Positions 22,130 to 38,099 of a stretch of DNA of 64,000 nt are shown piece by piece (position 1 is the first letter of the stretch; every line of letters starts with the position of its first letter). Made by a program: the position numbers and the translations under genes. The DNA lies in contig JBBPSI010000010.1 in the NCBI GenBank assembly GCA_038093515.1, forward strand, positions 1 to 64,000. Reading direction: 5' to 3'. Under the pieces are notes generated by a model. That model had not been told where the DNA came from and did not search any database. It saw only the letters and a list, made by a program, of their open reading frames with translations. The stretch is from Butyriboletus loyo. Taxonomy: Eukaryota > Basidiomycota > Agaricomycetes > Boletales > Boletaceae.

Positions 22130-24532
22130 ATACTTATTGATGAAGCGGATCGGTTTCGGCGGTGCTGTTAGAGTATGGTTTTCTTTCTTTCTGTCTTCTT
22201 CTCTCCTTTTCATTTCATTTCAACTTTCCAATGTGTGGCAGCATTACCATGATACCCAGTTCTTGTTCCATTCTAATTTTTTCTGTGCTGGTCTTGGCTA
22301 GACGTACGCTCATTTTCACTCACGTTGTCGGGCTTAGGGCTGTCAGAGGAGCGTCATCGCTGTGTGAGGTATCGGATTCCGGAATGCGCGTCCGGCGTTA
22401 TTTGAATCAAAGGCCGTTGCCAAACAATAGCCCTTAAAGGGAATATTTTCTCATATGCCAATGCCACGCTCGGCATGTTACACGCCCAAATAAGGTTTAC
22501 CGTGGGTGGATAATTGACGAAAAATGTTAACAGAATATAATTTGGATATTGTGTAAAGATAGGTGTGATGTGCTTGGAGTGATTTGTACACTGTTTGTGT
22601 ATGGCAAATATGACACATCTGTGTGACATAACATCTTGGACGTCCACTGGATGTCTGACGAGACTCCAGGGATCGTGCAACATATACTGTACTGCAGCAA
22701 CCATGTAACCCGGCTGTCTGTCGAATGTTATTCTAGCATCCAAGCCGTATTCTCCTCCAGCATAGAAAAAAATATAATATATTAGTAGTCGTACTTTAAT
22801 AGGCCAATCAAGTGTAGCCAACATTTCCTAATACCTCGGGACTTGGATGAAATTTTGCGACTGAAATCACGTGATAGTTAATTACACGCACTTCTGACAC
22901 CCCTTCTCCTTATTCTTTCTACGGCATCACCACCACCAAGGCCGTCCTCAAGGCCTCACCCTTGTCCTCGCCGTCTGGCCCTTGTGGAGGTCAAACATCA
23001 ACTTGAGGCGGATTGATACGATTGACACATAGGCACAGAGCATGCACATCGACGAGCCAGTTCAGCTAACAATGTGCTAAACATCGTTTCATCAATAACG
23101 TGTGAGGAAACCCGTGAATGCACACGTCTCACGGTTGCCAGGTCCACGAGACAGTTTAACTGACCAAACGTAAGGCTTCCGTTGGAGCGAGTTTGGAAAT
23201 GCAGGACAACCACATCTTGGGAGATGCCGGCATGTATCAACGTACGCAAAGACGGTCGACCAATCATGCTACTCATTCATCGTGAGATGGGGTTTGCAAG
23301 GCTTATACAGAGTGTGCTCGGGACGAACGTTACATTCAAACTGCGAGAATTTTGATCTGGCAGGCAGGGGAATTGATGCAGAGAAGTGCTTGGGGTCCGC
23401 GCTAATGACGCTCAATTTCTTGATGGAAGAAGAACGGAGCGTAGACAGCAACGTCATGGAGTGGTGATACAACGGCTCGATGGACTCACAATAAATATGA
23501 CGATAATGTATTTCCGAGAGTGTAGTAAATCATAGGAAGCGTGTTCACCCCTCTTCAAGGGTGACGGGGCCGGATATGTGTTCTGAGTTATTCGTATGCA
23601 TGATGAGCATATCGACTGTACGACGATACGTTCGCGGCAGAGATAGCTCAGGCAGGGAAAGCGCAACCCTCGGGAAACCGGAATCACCCGCCAGGTCGCG
23701 ACATCAAATATCGATATCTCTGGATTTGTGAGCAAAGCTGCCAATGTCCATCGGTGGGAGGGTGTGGGCCGTGTGGTTCACGAGTCGAGCGTCCAACAGG
23801 GAATGTGCTTACCAGACTACCGGAGATGAGTAGGCGTCATGAAATGAGATCGTAGACCCCAAAAGCAAGTTCTCAAAGAATTCACATATCTCCATGGATC
23901 CATCAGGGCTGATTGATGGCTTTCTGCTCTTGCGGAGGTGGTGAGGGAAGGCATTTGAATGAATTAAACTAACCGTCATCAAATGTGTGTGTTTGCGATG
24001 CTAAGCCTAGCTTCGACGACGTGCAGAGGACCAGGGGATTCTTAGCGTACGATATACTGCACAGCTACCTTCCTAGCTTGTGGCTGGGCGACTCCCTGGC
24101 GGGAGGGACGAGTCCACGAAACCTTGATTGCATTGTTCATTCAGACGAAAAATGGAACCAGACTCATACGGGTTTCCTTCGGTCTTGACTGGTCCTGGTA
24201 TTGGCAAGACAACGTTCTAGAATAAACAGATGAATAACGTAGTTGAATGGAGAATCAGATTACGCATTCTTGATGACCACAATGCAGACACGAGATATTA
24301 GAGTTGTGCCTATGATGAGGAGCACGGGATAAGCCGACGAGCAGAATTCGACACGGACATATGTTCTCACACTTACGTAACAGTAATTTGGTCAGAGAAA
24401 TTACGCCGCATCGAACAAGTCGGCAGTACAACATCATCCCGGACCCATAAATTTCCCTTCTCCATTTCTCTTCTCTTCGACAAGACTTGTCGAGCATTTG
24501 ACGGCCGTCCAGGGTGTCACCAGCTCGAGGGA
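22130..24532. other. 2.4 kb stretch without an intact gene
   Basis: The left part holds the zinc-finger 3' region and AT-rich DNA. The right part (22990-23950, minus strand) contains coding-like fragments described separately. The last 100 bases before 24533 are presumably the ATPase leader. Confidence 0.45.
22990..23950 (-). pseudogene. Coding-like fragments of an unrecognised gene
   Basis: Several minus-strand frames have strong protein-like composition: FFENLLLGSTISFHDAYSSP, then ISIFDVATWRVIPVSRGLRF, then LLSTLRSSSIKKLSVISADP, then VVLHFQTRSNGSLTFGQLN. Leucine spacing and phrases such as FDVATWRVI recall fungal F-box/beta-propeller-type proteins. I could not join the fragments: the phases at the visible GT and AG signals conflict, and stops lie between them. 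It is either a decayed gene or one with introns I misplaced. Confidence 0.3.
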
Positions 24533-28611
<4,079 letters not shown>

Positions 28612-28834
28612 GACCTGGTTTCAGCTGTCCTGATCTCTTGCCCCCATTTTATAACATCGAGCACGAGTCAACGCTGTCACGGTCGCAGACACTCTGATCC
28701 GGGTCAAATTGAGGGTAGTATATTTGGAGATGACACCGCAGCATATAGATACTTCATCTTGCATCATACACAAACGTAATAAACTCGATTCTGCTCAACA
28801 ACCCCAACTGTTTATTTGTGAGCGAAGGCCAAGT

Positions 28835-29654
28835 TTAACGAGTCTGTATGATGGAACGGGGAACGAAAGCAGGTGGGATGGCAAGAGCAGGCTGGACAAC
28901 GGGGGGCGGCTTGGTACCTCTGGCGACGAAGGATTGGGCGTAGCATTCGACACGCAGTTCCTAAGCGTTCGTTAAGACCCAGACTCTCTGAAAAAGAAAA
29001 CCGAGCGGGGTACGCTCGACGTACCTCGAAGCTCCAAGCTGAGAGTCCCTGAGCAGCGGTGATACTCTCGTACGAGAAACACCGCGACGCTGACGCTGGC
29101 GCGGCGTCGGAATCCTCGTCGCTCTCCACATCTTCGTCCTCGTTCTCGGCCCCGGAGTCTGTGTCTACGGCGTCATCCCAGACACGTATAGAACGCGTCG
29201 AACGCGGCGACGGGCCGCGCACAGTACTCGTCCGTACGTTCAAGTGAGGGGTACTCTTGTCCCTGTCCCTGTCCTTGTCTTTGTCCTTGTCCTTGTCCTT
29301 GTCCTGTGTGCCGGTCGCACGGAGGTTGCGTCGAGGAAGGGGTACCATCGCGCGTATGGGTGTACCGGTCCACTGACGAGCGACGACGAGGGTGTGGTTC
29401 TGGTTCGTCCCAGCCCCAGCCCCAGCCCCAGCCCCAGCCCCGGTCCCGGTCGTGTGGATAGACGCGTCGCATTCCGGAGACTCGACAGCGGTGGTGGGGG
29501 TGGTGGACTCGGAGATCGACGAGGGGTAGGTGGTGGTGATGACGCCAAACGGGGGTAGGACTAGGCTTCGTTTGGTACAGTCCGCCACGTCGAGCGGGTC
29601 CGAGGCGTCCGACGAGGCCGAAGAAAGCGCCATGAGCAAGAGTGAGGACGCCAT
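28835..29654 (-). CDS. Low-complexity protein with coding minisatellites, unknown function
   Basis: Two exons (29025-29654 and 28835-28960) join in phase 0 through a GTACGT donor and give 251 residues. The start MASSLLLMALSSASSDASD is followed by a Ser/Thr-rich region, an (Ala-Gly)n tract, a (Lys-Asp)n/(Arg-Asp)n tract of charged dipeptides, and an acidic stretch (GAENEDEDVESDEDSDAA). The C-terminus is the part that looks conserved: FSYESITAAQGLSAWSFE joins ELRVECYAQSFVARGTKPPP and ends near PPAFVPRSI. I know the SFEELR-E-Y…PPP pattern from uncharacterised basidiomycete proteins, but no function is established. The repeats are encoded by hexanucleotide minisatellites and probably vary in length between strains. 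It is convergent with the ATPase gene, with 223 bases between stop codons. Confidence 0.7.
29258..29306. repeat. GTCCTT hexanucleotide minisatellite in coding sequence
   Basis: About eight tandem units of GTCCTT/GTCCCT/GTCTTT, encoding Lys-Asp and Arg-Asp dipeptides on the minus strand within the low-complexity gene. Confidence 0.85.
29410..29442. repeat. CAGCCC hexanucleotide minisatellite in coding sequence
   Basis: About five tandem CAGCCC units, encoding alternating Ala-Gly on the minus strand within the low-complexity gene. Confidence 0.85.
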
Positions 29655-29952
29655 GGGCGGGTCAAGTGGGTACTAACACTCGTCTCGTCGACGGACGAAA
29701 AAAAACGAAGCTAAAAAGGCCTGGAGAAGCGCCGTATTGTGGGTTCCTCGGAGACCCAGGGTGGATCTTTTGTTGTTGTTCATCTTGACGCGGCGCGACG
29801 AGAGACAAACCAAAGCTGAGTTGTAACTCAGTGTGGGCGGTTTCAGTTCCACGTGCAAGCTGAGAATGGAGAACTGTGACAGCAAAACGTTTCACGATTG
29901 TCCACATCCAGCACACTATCGTACATACACCGTACAAGTACGTGGCGAGCGT

Positions 29953-32900
29953 CTAACTTGCATACGAGACCTGGAATGCCCATGCGTAATCGACCTGATC
30001 GACCTGACCCTGTGGAACATCGATCGTCAACACCCCATTCCCGTCAATGCTCCACTCGAGTCCCTGTCCAGCTGTCGTTGTCCCGCTGGCAGGCCCAAGC
30101 AATGTGATGGTGTCTCCCTTTTGAATGGGAAGCACGACGCCGCCCGCATCAACGACAACCGAGCCATCGGTAGGTTTGTTGAACGCAACAATGCAAAACG
30201 TTTCAGGGGTCGTCAAGAAACGGTACGACCCTGTCGGATCCTGTGATGCTTGGTACCAATAGTCCTGTAACGTCGTTCGAGATATGCTTCATCACGGACG
30301 TGTACGATACATACGGTGGCGTAAACGCATTGACCAGCATACTTGAGCCATCGGCCAGCTGCGATGAGGTTATCTGCTATTGGTGCGATGATGTCACCTT
30401 CTGCAGTGGGTCCGACATTCAGCAAGCTGAAGAGGGGTAAACGACCAACCAAGAAGCATCGGGTACGGGGGGTGGCTTACTAGTTCCCGTTCTTGCTCAC
30501 GACGTCGACTAAGTTTTGGATGATGGTAGTGCCATCTTTGTACTCCGTTGCATCGGTGGCCTTATTAAAACCAAAGCTGAATGGGTCCAAGCCTTCGGTC
30601 TTTTCCCATCTTCTTGTCGAAAGTGATCCGAACAGGGTATATTCGGGCGTATCAAAGTCAGGAACTGCACCGCAGCCTATGACATCAATGGTCAGAGCAC
30701 AAGAATTCGAGAGTGACTCGCGGGACGAACGGTCATTCATGGTGACCTGATACCCGTTCTCCATGGCATTGTTATAGTACTGTGCCGCGAATTCCAGCGT
30801 GTTGTTTGGACCACCGATATCACACCACTTCAACGAACGTCAGTACATATTACGCCAATACACCTACGGACATACCATGATCTCAGAACCGTAATCAAGA
30901 GCGAGAGACAGCATGTGTGGGTATTGCAAGTCTTGGATGTAGTCTGAAATATTGAGCATGCCAGTGTAGGGTTCGAGCTCCGAGTAGTTGAACGGATTGT
31001 GTGCGAGGCCTCCGGGCCACACCTGGAACCCGTACGGTGCATAGTAGGGATTGAACCTTCAGATAACCGATACCCATTAGATGTCTGGCGTAATTGTCAT
31101 TGGAACAACCTACCACTCGGGAAGCGAATAATAAGTTCCACGGTGAAGGTTGGGCTTCTCAGCTTTCGCAGTGTCCATCAACTCCTCAAGGAAGTCACGG
31201 TAGGGGTTGAGATAGACACTACTTCGGTGCGTCGTGTTCTTGGTATCAAACAACCCATATCCATCATGATGTTTCTGAAGAAGGCATCAAGATGAAAGGT
31301 CCAAACACCAATCCTCCACGAACCGTGACAAAGACAAAGTATTTTGCTCCGGCTTCATCGAATAAATCTAGCCAAGCACTCGCATTCCAGTTTCTTGCCG
31401 TAAAGTTCGCAATGAAGTCGTCGTGAACCACGTTCTGTGCAAAAGTATGGCCAAGTTCAATCAAGCTATGACCCTAACCCCAATGCAGGGTTACTCACAG
31501 GTCCATAATTTTCCAGATGGTAGTTCCAGGTGGGATTCTTCCGATTAGGTGAGTTATGGAGGGTCCAGCTGGATATTGCTCAGAATCCAGAAAAAGGATG
31601 CAAGGATGTATACACTCACTCATACCACTCGGCATAAGTCCATTGCGGGCCCTAAACGTCACGTAAGAAACACACGAGTCACATGTCAACAAGACAACCT
31701 ACATAAGCGGGAACACTATAGACACCCCAGTGGACACTAGTGCATGTGAGTTGTTCGTTCTCTACAGGAAATGTTGTCTCCTGCTCACAATATCCCATAT
31801 TTTGCTTGGTTCCACTGCGACGAAAATCAATGTGGTCACACGACAGCCAGGAAAATAACCCCACCCAAGTTGGCGGCTCGTGCGTGGACAGCACGCTCTC
31901 ATCAGCTGTCCATGTTCGTCGGAGAGGGGTAATGGGCCACCCAGATGACGCCCAAATAATGTCTCCATTGGAATCTTTGATCTGAACAGTCGCATTCCCA
32001 GTACCATTGTCGTTCAAGACAAGCACATCAAAACGTGCCTGATCCGCTGGCACGAGACGGTTTACCACTCCTGGCGTCAACGTTGTCACACCTTCGCCAG
32101 TCACCTCCACCTCGTATTTGGACTGAATTGACGTGTCCGGGGACGACGCAAGGCTTGCTGGTAAGAGGTTCGCCAGTGTGATCGCAACTGCTTGGGCACG
32201 TTGGCCGTTGACATCCTCCCAACGGGTGCTAAATTGCACGGTCCGAATCGAGAGCTCTGGACCTGTCGGCGCGGCGGATGGGACAATGGATGGGGTGATA
32301 GATATGGCAAAGATATGAAGCCTGTTTCGAGCGTTTGTGGTTTGCGGGAGCGTGATACTCTTTAATGCGGCACGCGAAGAAATAGATACGGAGAATTGGA
32401 AGATTTGAGATGAATTCCAGTTCTTGAAAGCGCCATAGTCATCAAAGTGGTAGGGGCTAATTCGGAAACGTGGTCAATTCAGCCCGAGGGAAGCGGAGTT
32501 GTGAAATGGGCTCACGTTCGAATATCGCCCCAATTTATGGTCGGGAATCTCCACCAATTCTTTCCTGTGACTGAGATAGGATGTTGTAGTAGTTAAAAAA
32601 GAGACCATGTGGTTGTTAACTCACGTAGAAGGTCTGGGGCAGAGTGATCCGCATAGTTGAGGTTGAAAACATGATCGAATTGATCTGGTGTGAAACATCT
32701 GTAATTCAGTGAGCTCACTGACATGATATACCTAGTACTAACCGTCAGTCCCGTCTCCGGCATAAAGGAGATGAAGTTCATGGACATAGGTCTCCTTGGG
32801 AAACTCTATGACTTGACCTTGGGCAATGACGTTATCATCACCCGCGCCCCATGATGTCGGCAGGTCATACTAAAGACAGAGATTCAGCCCCCACGAACGT

Positions 32901-33144
32901 AGAAGAGAAGCAAAAGATTGACCGTGACACCATTAAAGAGCCAAGGTCCTGTAGGGAGATATTCTGCTGCATATGTTGAGCCGTATTTGTTGAAATTGCC
33001 AGTGGTACCATCGATGGACGCGGCTTGATTGTCGAAATAGCTTGATAGTGGGACTGGGGTTGAGGGAAATGGTGTGAGAGAAGAGGCGATCCCAATGTAT
33101 GCAAGCAAAGCTCCACAGATGGCAGGGATATTGAAAACATTCAT
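29953..33144 (-). CDS. Secreted GH29 alpha-L-fucosidase-like enzyme, tandem copy A
   Basis: GH29 enzymes release alpha-L-fucose from glycans by a retaining mechanism. Many short introns were traced. The N-terminus MNVFNIPAICGALLAYIGIA looks like a signal peptide. The start could be an in-frame Met four codons upstream at 33156. About 330 residues of beta-rich sequence precede the catalytic barrel (YFDNQAASIDGTTGNF, YVHELHLLYAGDGTDG). Barrel motifs follow in family order: [55 protein letters not shown], and [13 protein letters not shown], whose Asp is the expected nucleophile. NVGPTAEGDII follows. A C-terminal beta domain ends VDYAWAFQVSYAS. A tandem copy lies immediately upstream. Fucosidase specificity is inferred from the family only. 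I saw no frame break. Confidence 0.85.
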
Positions 33145-33813
33145 AGCAACCCCCATAGGCCACTCGCCTTCCACGGAACACAGCTTCTGTAATGTCTGAA
33201 AATCCAGTGAGAAGTACTTCAATCTCTGAAGTGAAGCGGTCTGACCATGGTCACTACATGCATCTTCATCCTGGTTGGGGTTAACTTCTAGTGTGGTGAA
33301 GCGAGGGAAAGTATGATGTTGATATATAACTATCATTTCGTCAAGAATACAAGATCGTTTTGTGGGATACTAGGTTTAACTTATAGGAGGTGACTGAAAG
33401 AAGTAGACATACATACTGGTGGCGAAGTGAACCTGAATGGATTCCAAGTACTCCCTTGGAATCAGAGTGGACTCTCCAAGTGAAGCATTCAAGTTGATAC
33501 TTTGGCACTGTGAGATCAAGAGACGAACTTGAAGTGATTGACACGGCGGCTGTTCGCAATCGGCATTAAGCAGTGTGTGAATCCAGTGAAGTGAGTCACC
33601 ATACTGCCCGTACGTAGTAGTGACTATGCATCTCATCTCTCTACACTCGAACTCGAATCTTTTATAGGTGGCGGTTTCATATGTACTTTGAATGCCCCAG
33701 CAAGGCTGAGGTTGCGCTGATCCAATTCAAGAAAGATCCTATGATCAAGAAAATACATGCGTAACAACTACCCTACAAGGGACAAAAATGGCTCCAAAAA
33801 CAAAGCCCCCGAG
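33145..33813. other. Spacer between the two GH29 copies
   Basis: It holds the promoter of copy A and the 3' end of copy B. A minus-strand frame at 33376-33636 (GQYGDSLHWIHTLLNADCEQ) has protein-like composition but no recognised domain and no clear splice to copy A. It may be a relic of a gene caught in the duplication. Confidence 0.4.
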
Positions 33814-36800
33814 TTAAATTGCGTACGAGACCTGGAATGCCCAAGCGTAGTCAACTTGGTCGACCTGACTCTGTAGAACATCAATCGTCAACACCCCATT
33901 CCCGTCAATGCTCCACTGAAGTCCCTGTCCAGCTATCGTTGTCCCGCTGGCAGGCCCAAGCAATGTGATGGTGTCTCCCTTTTGAATGGGAAGCACGACG
34001 CTGCCCGCATCAACGACAACCGAGCCATCGGTAGGTTTGTTGAACGCAACAATGCAAAACGTTTCAGGGGTCGTCAAGAAACGGTACGACCCTGTCGGAT
34101 CCTGCGACGCTTGGTACCAATAGTCCTGTAACGTTGTTCGAGATATGCTTTATCACGGACGTGTACAATACATACGGTAGCATAAACGCATTGACCAGCG
34201 TACTTGAGCCATTTGCCAGCTGCGAGGAGGTTATCTGCCATTGGTACGATGATGTCACCTTCTGCGGTGGGTCCGACATCCAGCAAGCTGAAGAGGGGGT
34301 AAACGACCAACAAAGAAGAATCGGGTACGAGGGGTGGCTTACTAGTTTCCGTTCTTGCTCACGACGTCGACCAAAGTTTGGATGATAGTAGTACCATTCT
34401 GGTACTTCGTTGGGTTGGTGGCATTGTTAATGCCAAAGCTGTATGGATCCATGCCTTCGTTTGTCTCCCATTTTCTTGTGGAGAGAGATCCGAGCAGGGC
34501 ATACTCGGGTGTGTCGAAATCGGGAACCGCACCACAACCTGTGAACCTGATAGTCAAGAAGGTGTAAGGGGGAAAAGAACAACTCAGGAAACGGACGGTT
34601 GTTCATGATGACCTGGTACCCATTCTCCATAGCGTTGTTATAGTACTGTGCTGCGAATTCTAGAGTGTTGTTTGGACCACCGATGTCACACCACTTTCAA
34701 CCAGCCTTAGTACAGAATATACCAATGCTTGCGCAGACATACCATGATCTCGGTGCCATAATCAAGGGCAAGGGACAGCATGTGTGGATACTGCAGGTCT
34801 TGGATGTAGTCTGAAATATTGAGCATGCCGGTGTATGGTTCGAGCTTCGAGTAGTTGAAAGCATTGTGTGCAAGTTCTCCAGGCCATTCTTCAAACCCGT
34901 ATGGTGCAAAGTAGGGATTAAACCTTGAAACATTTGATACCCAGTAGGTGCTTTTTACAGCTAATATCCGAAAAGGATGACGTACCATTCAGGGAGCGAA
35001 TAGTAAGTCCCACGATGGAGGTTGGGTTTCTCAGCTTTCGCAGTGTCCATCAGCTCCTTGACAAAGTCGCGGTAGGGGTTGAGATAGACACTACTTCGGT
35101 GCGTTGTGTTCTTGGTATCAAACAAGCTATATCCATCATGATGTTTCTGTAAAATGTATCAGTATGAAAGATTTCCATACCAATCCTCCACGAACCGTGA
35201 CAAGGACAAAGTATTTTGCTCCGGCTTCATCGAATAAATCTAGCCAAGCACTTGCATTCCAGTTTCCTGCTGTAAAGTTTGCAATGAAGTCATCGTAAAC
35301 CACGTCCTGTAAAAAAAATTGGATCGATCGAGTTGTGACCCTAACCCCAATGCAGGGTTACTCACAGGTCCATAATTTTCCAGATGGTAGTTCCAGGTAG
35401 GATTCTTCCGATTAGGCGGGTTATGGAGGGTCCAGCTGGATATTGCTCAGAATCCAGAAAAGGGATACAAGGATGTATACACTCACTCATACCACTCGGC
35501 ATAAGTCCATTGCGGGCCCTAAACGTCACGTAAGAAACACGAGTCACATGTCAACAAGACAACCTACATAAGCGGGAACACTATAGACACCCCAGTGGAC
35601 ACTAGTGCATGTGAGTTGTTCGTTCTCTACAGGAAATGTTGTCTCCTGCTCACAATATCCCATATTTTGCTTGGTTCCACTGCGACGAAAATCAATGTGG
35701 TCACACGACAGCCAGGAAAATAACCCCACCCAAGTTGGCGGCTCGTGCGTGGACAGCACGCTCTCATCAGCTGTCCATGTTCGTCGGAGAGGGGTAATGG
35801 GCCACCCAGATGACGCCCAAATAATGTCTCCATTGGAATCTTTGATCTGAACAGTCGCATTCCCAGTACCATTGTCGTTCAAGACAAGCACATCAAAACG
35901 TGCCTGATCCGCTGGCACGAGACGGTACACCACTCCTGGCGTCAACGTTGTCACACCTTCGCCAATCACCTCCACCTCGTATTTGGACTGAATTGACGTA
36001 TCCGGGGACGACGCAAGGCTTGCTGGTAAGAGGTTTGCCAGTGTGATCGCAACTGCTTGGGCACGTTGGCCGTTGACATCCTCCCAACGGGTGCTAAATT
36101 GCACGGTCCGAATCGAGAGCTCCGGACCCGTCGGCGCGGCGGACGGGACAATGGATGGGGTGATGGATATGGCAAAGATATGAAGCCTGTTTCGAGCGTT
36201 TGTGGTTTGCGGGAGCGTGATACTCTTTAACGCGGCCCGCGAGGGAATATATACGGAGAGTTGGAAGATTTGAGATGAATTCCAGTTCTTGAAAGCGCCA
36301 TAGTCATCAAAGTGGTAGGGACTAATTCGGAAACGTGGTCAATTTGGCTGGAGCAAAACAAAGTTGCCTACGTTCGGATATCGCCCCAATTCAGATGCGG
36401 GTACCTCCACCAATTCCATCCCGTGACTGGAATAAAATGTAGTAGTGCCAGTGACCAAAGAGAGAGGTTGCACGGCTGACTCACATTGCAATTCTGAGAC
36501 AGTATTATCCGCATAGATGAAGTTAAACGTGTCATAAAATTGGACTAGTATGGAACAATTGTTAGTAGAGCCCGTTGGGATGGCATGCATGCTAACTATC
36601 AGTCCCATCTCCAGCATAAAGCAGATGAAGTTCGTGGACGTAGGTCGCGCTTGGAAGCTCAACAACCTGTCCCCCGGCAATCATATTATCGACACCTGAA
36701 CCCCATGAAGCCGGGAGGTCATACTGAATATATGGATTTAATTCCTGCGAATGCTCAAGAAATGAAGAGATCCACCGTGACGCCATTGAAAAGCCAAGAT

Positions 36801-36991
36801 CTTGTGGGTAGATATTCCGCTACATATGTTGAGCCGTGGTTGTCAAAATTACCCGTGGTACCATCAATAGATGCTGCTTGATTATCGAAATAGCTTGATA
36901 GTGGGATCGGGACTGAGAGAAAGGGAGCGAGAGAGGCAGAAGTGATCCCAAGGTACGCGAGAAATGCCCAAGGGACACTGGGCACCTCCAT
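33814..36991 (-). CDS. Secreted GH29 alpha-L-fucosidase-like enzyme, tandem copy B
   Basis: The exon-intron plan is the same as in copy A. The start MEVPSVPWAFLAYLGITSAS has a hydrophobic signal-like segment. Shared catalytic motifs are [44 protein letters not shown] (only implied after splicing), [32 protein letters not shown] and DVGPTAEGDII. The C-terminus is VDYAWAFQVSYAI. Copies A and B differ clearly in the N-terminal exons and in the segment before SKNGN. Around 35544-36104 they are almost identical to copy A (31679-32239), introns included. All recognisable catalytic motifs are kept, so both copies look functional. Their different signal regions and flanks could give different expression. 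They probably act on plant or fungal fucosylated glycans, but the substrate is not visible from sequence. Confidence 0.85.
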
Positions 36992-38099
36992 GGCAGCCCT
37001 CGCAGACCACTCGTTTGTTAGAATCTAAGTAATAGGCAAGGACGTCCACTCAGCTGCTGCCTGAGGAATGGCGAATGACGGTGTCTGGAAATGAAAGCGA
37101 TAATATATAGCCACGGGCGAGACACGTTCGCACTGAATCCAGTAAATCCGGTCCTGAAAAGGACAAGGTAAGTGTGTCGAATGTCAAGGAAGTAACAGAG
37201 GCAATGACAGTAAAACAAATAACGATGAAGGAACACCTGCTAATGACATATGAAACGTGTTCAAGAGACATATGTATGTTGAGTCCAGAGCGTCCAGTTC
37301 ATTGTGTCCGGAGTAATCGACGTGTCGGATTGCCAGTGGGTCCGGAGTTACGGGAGTTTGACATCGTCTTTAGTGAACACGCCTGTTGTACCAGTTAGAA
37401 CCCTGGTGAGGATTCTAGTGAAGTCGTATGATCATGCTCGTGGCATGTATATTAATTCAGGTTGGGGTCAACGATTCAGAGCGAGAAAGCGAAGGAAAAA
37501 AACTTCTGTCAAGTGATCCAAGGAATTGGGCTTCGAGCACTGGGTGCGAGTCGGCGCATAGAAAGGGATCAGTTACAGTATCACTTGAAGAACCATCAAC
37601 GAATACTTGACACCTGTCGTAGTCATGGTTTTCCACATCATTGAACATGACCATACGATCATGGGCATACAATTCTCACTCTGCCACCACGCACGGGTGC
37701 CTATGGAATATAAGTACCGATCGCCAGTGTTTGAAGTGGGACGGGCGGACAGTCGCCGCCGCATTCTATGGCGAGCCCATGATCATGACTCAAAGCCACA
37801 AGCTGGCATGAACATGATGGCGGTGGCGTTCGCACAGTCATGCCATTCGCTTACCATGATATCAAGGGCCAAGGCTACTAGTTTGAGCGTTATCGCAGCC
37901 GATCAAGGTTCTGCTGACGAAAACGATGGCAGTCCAAATCCTCCAGCGTTGCTGTATCAGTTCCGCCAGGTTTTTCCGTAGATTTCCCTATCGATCGGAA
38001 AGGTTGGAATCGAGGACCACCGTCACCTCGACAACGACTTCCACAGGTTGACCGTAATCTTTATCGCTTTCCTTCCGAGCCCACCGTACCTGCCGGTCA
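36992..38099. other. Gene-free stretch upstream of GH29 copy B and the hAT relic
   Basis: Its left end is the copy B promoter. The rest has short frames only. Parts may belong to the decayed hAT element that follows, but no earlier transposase motif could be recognised and no terminal inverted repeats were found. Confidence 0.4.

Noticed and set aside
31440..31500. GGGTTAGGG-like motif near 31.47 and 35.34 kb
   Set aside because: It lies inside a conserved intron of both GH29 copies and occurs once per copy, so it is not an interstitial telomere.
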